DNA from: CAYNDB01 sp964395915
Lineage (GTDB): Bacteria; Nitrospinota_A; UBA7883; JAJRTC01
Length of the DNA: 5,882 nucleotides
Assembly (NCBI GenBank): GCA_964395915.1
Contig: CAYNDB010000137.1
Coordinates: 1 to 5,882, forward strand
Direction: 5' to 3'
Shown piece after piece: positions 1-4,496 of this stretch; position 1 is the first letter of the stretch; every line of letters begins with the position of its first letter. A program made the translations under genes and the position numbers. The notes below the pieces were generated by a model that worked only from the letters and a program-made list of their open reading frames with translations, made no database searches and was not told the DNA's origin.

Positions 1-1
1 C

Positions 2-133
2 GACGTCAACGAGCTTGCCAGCGTGTTCGGGGGCGGCGGTCACGCCAAAGCGGCCGGATGCACCATAGATAAACCGTTAGAAGAAGCTAAGAAGATGTTG
101 CTGAAAGAGATTGGTAAAAGGCTGCAAAGCTAA
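2..133 (+). CDS. DHH/DHHA1 phosphoesterase, C-terminal end (partial, NrnA-like)
   Basis: Only the last 43 codons are in the window, ending at TAA 131-133. The visible protein begins DVNELASVFGGGGHAKAAG. The glycine-rich GGGGHAKAAG stretch (visible residues 10-19) is the hallmark of the DHHA1 substrate-binding domain, which lies at the C-terminus of DHH-family phosphoesterases. The short helical tail after it (LEEAKKMLLKEIGKRLQS) is also typical of the family. Full-length relatives of this type are usually NrnA-like cytoplasmic enzymes that degrade nanoRNA or dephosphorylate pAp, using manganese bound by the N-terminal DHH domain, which is outside the window. Other DHHA1 proteins such as RecJ or GdpP-type phosphodiesterases share the motif, but the tail ending shortly after it fits a short NrnA-like protein best. 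The gene converges with the minus-strand gene, with one base between the stop codons. Family assignment is strong; the NrnA subtype is inference. Confidence 0.85.
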   Translation, partial: DVNELASVFGGGGHAKAAGCTIDKPLEEAKKMLLKEIGKRLQS

Positions 134-134
134 T

Positions 135-809
135 TTACTTCTCGAACTCTACCTCCAATATTTTTTCTCCATCAAGATGTTCTGTCATGTCCTTACGGAA
201 CCTATGATAAAAATTTTCCAGAGATTCGATGCTTTCATTTGTATGTTTAGCTATTCCGTCCGTTAACTCTTTTAGCTTAGTCGTAAGGCTCTGCCCTAAA
301 TCTTGTTCTACTTTATTTATATCGAAGCTCTTTCCTGGCTTGTAACCCAGTTTCTCCATTTTGGGCCGTAGAGTTTCCAGGACAAGTTTTGAACGTTCAC
401 GTATAAGGCCCATTAACGCAAGATAGCGTCTTTCTTCAGCCAAATATTCTGCAAAAAGATCCGCATATTCGGTTCTTAAAAGAAACATCAGCTTTTCTTC
501 CGGGAAATTTATTGTTTCAAATTGACTATCAACTTGCGCTTGCATATCGAGCCAGGGATCCTTGGAAGATAGCGCAGGGTCGATTGTTTCTTTTCGGTAT
601 AAGGAGAGACTATTCCAAACACTTGAGATTGTCTGGATAGCTTCATTGACGGCTGTTATATGTTCCGCTTTTTTTTGCTCTTTTCTTCGATTGTCATTGC
701 GGCGAGAAGCGAGCCATGCGGCAATAATACCCACGACCAGCATGACGCCGGCTATCTGAGGGCCTTTGTCCGAAAAAAAATCACTCATGGATATTTTCAT
801 GGACATCAT
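135..809 (-). CDS. Hypothetical single-pass membrane protein with helical cytoplasmic domain
   Basis: I do not recognise a family. The 224-residue protein has one clear hydrophobic segment at about residues 18-36 (GPQIAGVMLVVGIIAAWLA) followed at once by a strongly basic stretch (SRRNDNRRKEQKK). This predicts an N-out, C-in signal anchor with a soluble cytoplasmic part. Residues 45-224 are rich in E, K, L and Q with few prolines or glycines and look mostly alpha-helical, perhaps coiled coil near residues 165-210. No catalytic motif is visible. The start is uncertain: ATGs at codons 1, 2, 4 and 8 all precede the membrane segment, and none has a good Shine-Dalgarno sequence. A hand count gives about 42% G+C over 181-780, lower than the deacetylase gene, which hints at a different origin but is weak evidence. 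It is flanked by divergent intergenic DNA and by the convergent DHH gene, so it is probably transcribed alone. That it is a real gene follows from the long open frame, the clean membrane topology and the lack of a competing frame. Confidence 0.75.
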   Translation of the reverse strand: MMSMKISMSDFFSDKGPQIAGVMLVVGIIAAWLASRRNDNRRKEQKKAEHITAVNEAIQTISSVWNSLSLYRKETIDPALSSKDPWLDMQAQVDSQFETINFPEEKLMFLLRTEYADLFAEYLAEERRYLALMGLIRERSKLVLETLRPKMEKLGYKPGKSFDINKVEQDLGQSLTTKLKELTDGIAKHTNESIESLENFYHRFRKDMTEHLDGEKILEVEFEK

Positions 810-819
810 CTTAGATGAT
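805..819 (-). repeat. Perfect 6-bp inverted repeat over the start codons of the minus-strand gene
   Basis: The bases read ATCATC-TTA-GATGAT, a perfect 6-base stem with a 3-base loop. In the minus-strand transcript the 3' arm contains the first ATG (807-809) and the first two bases of the second. The hairpin would compete with initiation there and could favour the later ATGs at codons 4 or 8. The stem is A/T-rich and weak, so it may have no function. Confidence 0.3.
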
Positions 820-830
820 TTATGTCAATA

Positions 831-867
831 TCTCAAAATCCGCTATGAAAATAACCATACTTTGAGA
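831..867. repeat. Inverted repeat TCTCAAA / TTTGAGA between the hypothetical gene and tRNA-Cys
   Basis: TCTCAAA at 831-837 is matched by its reverse complement TTTGAGA at 861-867, with 23 bases between. It lies just upstream of the minus-strand gene, in the spot where an operator could be. The separation is long for an RNA hairpin. Without more copies or relatives it is only a candidate site. The rest of the 810-966 intergenic stretch shows nothing else I can name apart from the tRNA promoter. Confidence 0.2.
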
Positions 868-927
868 CGCTGGAAAACCTAATTGTTCCCACAAATATCG
901 GTATTCCCCTTTTCATAATCACATTTT

Positions 928-957
928 TTGCGTTACAATAAATAAAATCAATAATGT
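928..957 (+). promoter_or_regulatory. Candidate sigma-70-type promoter for tRNA-Cys
   Basis: A -35-like TTGCGT (928-933) and a -10-like TAATGT (952-957) are separated by 18 bases. The predicted start falls only a few bases before the mature tRNA end at 967, giving a very short 5' leader. The surrounding DNA is A/T-rich. Both hexamers deviate from consensus, so this is a fair but unproven call. No other promoter is evident before yihY. Confidence 0.45.
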
Positions 958-966
958 AGTGGTCAT

Positions 967-1041
<75 letters not shown>

Positions 1042-1051
1042 AAACAGTAAT

Positions 1052-2410
1052 ATGAGCGAAAGAATATACAACCAGATCGTAGAAGTCCTGAGCGCCGACC
1101 TGGAAGATAAATCACCGTTCCTGAAGTGGGTTGCGTGGCGGTTGAAACTTCTGTATGAAATCATAGAGAAATTCTGGTGGGACAACTGTACAGTTTTCGC
1201 CGCATCCCTGGCATACACTTCTCTTCTGGCGCTGGCTCCTTTGGCCGCTGTTTCGCTATCTATTTTTTCTTCTTTCTTTTCTAAAGAAGACGCGCTGAAC
1301 TTTGTTTTCAGAAGACTGTTACCAAACGAGGACCTGGCCTCGATAATTGAGCAAAATATAGATACCTTTTCCGCAAACGCCGCGTCGGTATCAATTCTGG
1401 GCGTGGTTATCCTGGTCTTTTTCTCGATATGGGTAATGGCCACCATAGAGTCCGCATTCAACATGATATGGAAAGTGGACAAGCCAAGACCGGTAATAAA
1501 CCAGTTTGTGGCGTATTGGGCATCGATAACTTTCGCTCCGATACTGATCGCCGTTTCGATGATATTTACCGCCAAGGTTCAAGCGCTTGTTATGGGCGAG
1601 ACCTGGGCGGAATACTCGTATCTGCAAAGCTTTATACTAAAGCTGATACCGTATGCTCTTACATGGGTGGCGTTCTTTCTCGTATATAAACTTATTCCCA
1701 ACACCACTGTTTATTTCAAGCCTGCGTGGATAGGCGCTATTTCGGCTGGCACGATGTTCGAACTCGCCAAATTCGGTTTCGACGGATATCTCCGCGGATG
1801 GGCGTCTTACACGGCGATCTACGGAGCGCTGGCGACGATCCCGATATTCCTTTTCTGGCTATATGTAACATGGCTTATAGTATTATTCGGTTCGGTAATA
1901 GCGTATGCCATCCAGTACCCTAAAGAGATACATTCTGTAAAAAACGAAGGGTTTGACAGAACAAAATACCTAACCTACTACGCTTTGCGTGTGCTTCTGG
2001 AGGCGGCGCGGTTGTTCGAGGCTGGCGGCGGCATATTAAACCCTAAGGAAACACAGAAAAAACTTGAGATAACCGGCGAGTTTTATGCTGATATATTGCT
2101 TAAACTCAAGAGCTTGGGTTATATCGAATTTGTCGAAGGCTCTGAAAATATGTTTCTTTTCAAAAAACCTCCTGCGGATATCAATGTGGCCGAAGCGCTT
2201 TTGAACCTTAACGGTGAAACATTTAATGTCTCGCCGGAGCCACTCGATTCGGATAGAAAAGCCATAGGCGACTTTTTTGAAAATATACGGAGAACCATAA
2301 ATGAAAGCGTTGAGGGGATCGATCTTGGAAGTATCGCCAGGAAATCCCTGCTTGAGGAAAACTCCAAACCGATAGTTGAACTTGTCAAGGACAAGAGTGA
2401 ATCGGTCTGA
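1052..2410 (+). CDS. YihY/BrkB-family inner-membrane protein with C-terminal winged-helix-like extension
   Basis: This 452-residue protein belongs to the YihY/virulence factor BrkB family (UPF0761). About six membrane segments are visible near residues 47-73, 111-132, 150-176, 193-215, 225-243 and 253-288. Family-typical stretches are FAASLAYTSLLALAPL (49-64) and SYTAIYGALATIPIFLFWLY (252-271). The family core is about 280 residues, as in E. coli YihY. Here about 160 more follow; residues 300-372 look like a winged-helix domain (KETQKKLEITGEFYADILLK, then a beta wing GYIEFVEGSENMFLFKK), ending in a charged tail. The function of the family is unsettled; the old label 'ribonuclease BN' for it is an error, since RNase BN is the unrelated ElaC/RNase Z enzyme. 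The ATG lies 10 bases after the tRNA and has no Shine-Dalgarno sequence, but no better start exists nearby and the N-terminus matches the family. A serum-resistance or transport role is only historical speculation. Confidence 0.93.
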   Translation: MSERIYNQIVEVLSADLEDKSPFLKWVAWRLKLLYEIIEKFWWDNCTVFAASLAYTSLLALAPLAAVSLSIFSSFFSKEDALNFVFRRLLPNEDLASIIEQNIDTFSANAASVSILGVVILVFFSIWVMATIESAFNMIWKVDKPRPVINQFVAYWASITFAPILIAVSMIFTAKVQALVMGETWAEYSYLQSFILKLIPYALTWVAFFLVYKLIPNTTVYFKPAWIGAISAGTMFELAKFGFDGYLRGWASYTAIYGALATIPIFLFWLYVTWLIVLFGSVIAYAIQYPKEIHSVKNEGFDRTKYLTYYALRVLLEAARLFEAGGGILNPKETQKKLEITGEFYADILLKLKSLGYIEFVEGSENMFLFKKPPADINVAEALLNLNGETFNVSPEPLDSDRKAIGDFFENIRRTINESVEGIDLGSIARKSLLEENSKPIVELVKDKSESV

Positions 2411-2418
2411 TTTTTTTT
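2381..2418 (+). terminator. Possible weak terminator at the end of yihY
   Basis: A perfect stem CTTGTC-AAG-GACAAG (2381-2395) lies in the last codons, and a run of eight T follows the stop codon at 2411-2418. The 15 bases between stem and T-run are too many for a classical intrinsic terminator. A smaller A/T-rich stem (AATC/GATT, 2400-2412) abuts the T-run but is very weak. Some termination here is possible but not convincing. Confidence 0.25.
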
Positions 2419-2455
2419 GCTTTGCTTGGTGTCCAATAATGATCTGTGTCAATGC

Positions 2456-2485
2456 TTGACGCGGCGTTATAATCAAGACTATCAT
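2456..2485 (+). promoter_or_regulatory. Candidate promoter for cheX and perhaps the downstream genes
   Basis: TTGACG (2456-2461) matches the -35 consensus at five of six positions, and TATCAT (2480-2485) matches the -10 at five of six, with an 18-base spacer. Transcription would begin near 2492, giving a leader of about 105 bases. A perfect TATAAT also occurs at 2468-2473 but lacks a good -35 partner. The rest of the 2411-2597 gap has only short imperfect repeats around 2541-2576 (CAGG, CCTG, CAGG; CTGGCGAA and CAGGCGAA). Confidence 0.4.
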
Positions 2486-2583
2486 CTAAAGTATTGCATT
2501 GATGGTGAAGTAATATTTTATACTATTTATTAACTCCAGACAGGCTCTCCTGGCGAATATTTTTATTTCAGGCGAACCTTGGA

Positions 2584-2590
2584 AAAGGAG
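2584..2590 (+). promoter_or_regulatory. Shine-Dalgarno sequence that fixes the TTG start of cheX
   Basis: AAAGGAG lies seven bases before TTG at 2598-2600, an ideal spacing. It decides the start, because the TTG is non-canonical and the next in-frame ATG (2655, codon 20) would remove the conserved N-terminal helix. Confidence 0.8.
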
Positions 2591-2597
2591 ACAGATT

Positions 2598-3068
2598 TTG
2601 AAGGCAGAATACATCAACCCGTTTCTTGAAGCTACGAAAAACGTTGTATCCACCATGGCCATGGTAACTCCTATCGCGGGAAAGCCATATGTCAAAAAAG
2701 ATAAAAAAGCAACGGGTGACGTTTCTGGAATAATAGGTCTTACCGGGGCAAGGAAGGGCGCCATTGTTCTCTCTTTTTCAGAGGGCGCCATATGCAAGAT
2801 CGTAGGCTCCATGCTTGGAGAGGAATACACGGAAATTAACGATGACATAACCGATGCTGTTGGTGAGCTTACAAATATGATCAGCGGAGACGCGAGAAGG
2901 CAGCTTGCCGCGCTTGGGCTGGATTTCGAGGCCGGTATTCCAACCATTATCAGAGGTCTGGGGCACGAGATAGAAAGCATCACCAAGGCGCCGGTCATCG
3001 CCATGCCTTTCACTGTGGAAGGCGGCGACTTTGTTGTGGAGGCCTCTTTTGACGGAAGCAAGGATTAA
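2598..3068 (+). CDS. cheX: CheX-type chemotaxis phosphatase (CheY-P phosphatase family)
   Basis: This 156-residue cytoplasmic protein has the length and layout of CheX, about 155 residues in Thermotoga. It begins with a TTG codon. The N-terminus MKAEYINPFLEATKNVVSTM is the usual first helix. The active-site helix DAVGELTNMISGDARRQL carries the paired acidic and amide residues, E90 and N93, in the E-x-x-N pattern that CheX and CheC use to dephosphorylate phospho-CheY. The strand TGDVSGIIGLTGARKGAIVLSF (39-60) and the ending APVIAMPFTVEGGDFVVEAS match the family fold. One E-x-x-N site is present, as in CheX rather than CheC. No chemotaxis gene is nearby, so its partner response regulator is encoded elsewhere. 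Some stand-alone CheX proteins may act on non-motility response regulators. It lies 58 bases before the glycosyltransferase gene on the same strand with no terminator between, so co-transcription is possible. Confidence 0.9.
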   Translation: MKAEYINPFLEATKNVVSTMAMVTPIAGKPYVKKDKKATGDVSGIIGLTGARKGAIVLSFSEGAICKIVGSMLGEEYTEINDDITDAVGELTNMISGDARRQLAALGLDFEAGIPTIIRGLGHEIESITKAPVIAMPFTVEGGDFVVEASFDGSKD

Positions 3069-3126
3069 GCTTACGCAGTTACGATGGCGAGGTATTGGTT
3101 CTTTTTGCAACATGCCGGAAATTAGT

Positions 3127-3852
3127 ATGAAACTTGTAGTGATCCCAATTTATAACGAGGCGCCCACAGTGGATGGCGTTCTTCGGAAAATACGTGATTA
3201 TCATGATGGAGACATCCTCGCGTTAGATGACGGCTCCACTGATGACTCACCTAAAATTCTTGAAAAATTCAATGGGCTTAAAACCATCCGCCACAACGTA
3301 AACATGGGTTACGGGCAGTCGCTTATCGACGGGATGAAATATGCCGTGGACAATGGTTACGAGTATGTAATAACTATTGATTGTGATGAACAGCACGAAC
3401 CATGCATGATACCGAAGATGTTTGAAAATATTGGGGACTATGACGTTCTTTCAGGAAGCCGGTATCTTTGCGACAACGAAAATGACGACGCGCCTCCCAA
3501 GGAGAGGCGCAACGTTAACATGGCTATAACTGAAATGATAAACGATATTACCGGGTTTAATCTTACAGATTCTTTCTGTGGGTTCAAGGTCTACAGGGTA
3601 AGCTCGATAGCAAACCTTAAGCTTTCCGAGCCAGGGTATGCAATGCCTTTACAATTCTGGGTTCAGGCAAAACATTGCGGCCTGAGGGTAAAGGAAATAT
3701 CGGTTCCAAGAATATATAAAAACCTCCACCGCACATTCGGCTCCGAGCTGGACGATCCCGACCTGCGGCTAAATTATTACATGCGTGTAATTGATAAAGA
3801 GCTTAAGCGATGGTCGATATCCTCGTTGTCGGAACTCACCCGGACGATATAG
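3127..3852 (+). CDS. Family 2 glycosyltransferase, DPM1-like, soluble
   Basis: The 241-residue protein is a GT-A fold inverting glycosyltransferase of the dolichol-phosphate mannosyltransferase-like group. Motifs seen in order are VIPIYNEA (5-12) for nucleotide binding, LALDDGSTDDSP (31-42), NMGYGQSLIDGM (59-70), the metal-binding region TIDCDEQHEP (83-92, equivalent to DADGQH), LSGSRY (108-113) and TDSFCGFKVYR (147-157). There are no membrane segments, so it should be a cytosolic enzyme acting on a soluble or lipid-linked acceptor. Start: the frame is open further upstream (to 3031, inside cheX), but ATG 3127 places the first beta strand MKLVVIPIYNE where the family begins, and GGAA six bases before it is a weak ribosome site; ATG 3112 is the alternative. 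The 3' end overlaps the deacetylase gene by 43 bases, implying translational coupling. Donor and acceptor are unknown. It is not BshA, which is a GT4 enzyme with a different fold. Confidence 0.9.
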   Translation: MKLVVIPIYNEAPTVDGVLRKIRDYHDGDILALDDGSTDDSPKILEKFNGLKTIRHNVNMGYGQSLIDGMKYAVDNGYEYVITIDCDEQHEPCMIPKMFENIGDYDVLSGSRYLCDNENDDAPPKERRNVNMAITEMINDITGFNLTDSFCGFKVYRVSSIANLKLSEPGYAMPLQFWVQAKHCGLRVKEISVPRIYKNLHRTFGSELDDPDLRLNYYMRVIDKELKRWSISSLSELTRTI

Positions 3853-4496
3853 AGCTGGGGCTTGGCGGCGCGGTGGCCCGATGGGTCAACGGCGGCCACA
3901 CAGTCTCCATGCTCGATCTTACCAACGGAGAGCCAACACCTTTTGGCGATCCCGACACCAGGGCCAAAGAAGCGGCGGCGGCGGCTAAAATCCTCGGCGT
4001 TAAAACAAGGATCATTCTCGACCTGCCGAACCGCGAATTGCAAGATTCCGTTGCGGCTCGACGCAAGGTGGCGGAAGTTTACCGCAAGCTAAAGCCGGAA
4101 TTTGTGTTCCTGCAGGGGGAGGTGGACGCGCACCCGGATCATATCGAGAGCTCAAAGATAGCGTGGAAAGCAAGGTTCGACGCAAAGCTTACGAAAACCG
4201 ATATGGCTCATGAGCCATGGTTTCCAAAAAAGATGTTTCGCTACCTGTCATCTCATCTGTCTTACATTTTTGAGCCGACGTTCATTCTGGACGTATCTGA
4301 TACTTTCGAGAAGAAAATCGACGTTGTGCGCGCTTACAAATCACAATTCGCCGACGCTGGAAAAGAGGAGTGGATGATAAATAAAATTACAACAGCCGGG
4401 GCTTATTACGGCAACTTGATCGGTGTAAAGTATGGCGAGCCTGTTGCGCTAAAGGAGCCGCTTGGACTCTCTGACCTGCGGGACATAATACGTTGA
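3810..4496 (+). CDS. PIG-L family zinc deacetylase, BshB1-like
   Basis: This 228-residue protein is a LmbE/PIG-L N-deacetylase, which removes acetyl from N-acetylglucosamine-type sugars. The N-terminal THPDDIELGLGG (9-20) supplies zinc ligands H10 and D13 and the general base D12. The motif AHPDH (107-111) supplies the third ligand H111, with H108 as the likely catalytic histidine. The spacing equals that of characterised Bacillus BshB-type enzymes shifted by two residues. Features closer to BshB1 than to other PIG-L proteins are LDLTNGEPTPFGDPDTRAKE (35-54), AKILGVKTRIILDLPNREL (59-77) and the C-terminal IGVKYGEPVALKEPLGLSDL (204-223). BshB1 deacetylates GlcNAc-malate in bacillithiol synthesis. 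The start is set by the catalytic motif, only ten codons from ATG 3810, which is inside the end of the glycosyltransferase gene; a weak AAGAG precedes it. It is directly coupled to the BshC-like gene. The deacetylase activity is well supported; the precise substrate is inference. Confidence 0.9.
   Translation: MVDILVVGTHPDDIELGLGGAVARWVNGGHTVSMLDLTNGEPTPFGDPDTRAKEAAAAAKILGVKTRIILDLPNRELQDSVAARRKVAEVYRKLKPEFVFLQGEVDAHPDHIESSKIAWKARFDAKLTKTDMAHEPWFPKKMFRYLSSHLSYIFEPTFILDVSDTFEKKIDVVRAYKSQFADAGKEEWMINKITTAGAYYGNLIGVKYGEPVALKEPLGLSDLRDIIR

Noticed and set aside
2468..2473. Perfect TATAAT as the main promoter of cheX
   Set aside because: No acceptable -35 hexamer lies 16-18 bases upstream; TTGACG at 2456 is only six bases away and fits TATCAT at 2480 instead.
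2486..3061. 191-codon open frame on the minus strand
   Set aside because: It is antisense to cheX and its serine- and proline-rich translation is a shadow of the plus-strand coding pattern.
3127..3852. Glycosyltransferase as BshA
   Set aside because: BshA is a GT4 enzyme of about 380 residues with a GT-B fold; this protein has GT2 motifs (DDGSTDDS, DCDEQH) and only 241 residues.
3836..4092. Several short frames on both strands over the deacetylase start
   Set aside because: They overlap the strongly supported PIG-L gene, and their arginine- and serine-rich translations are frame shadows of G/C-rich codons.
4451..4457. AAAGGAG as ribosome site for the BshC-like gene
   Set aside because: It lies about 35 bases before TTG 4493, and an in-frame stop at 4472 prevents any nearer upstream start; it is coding sequence of the deacetylase.
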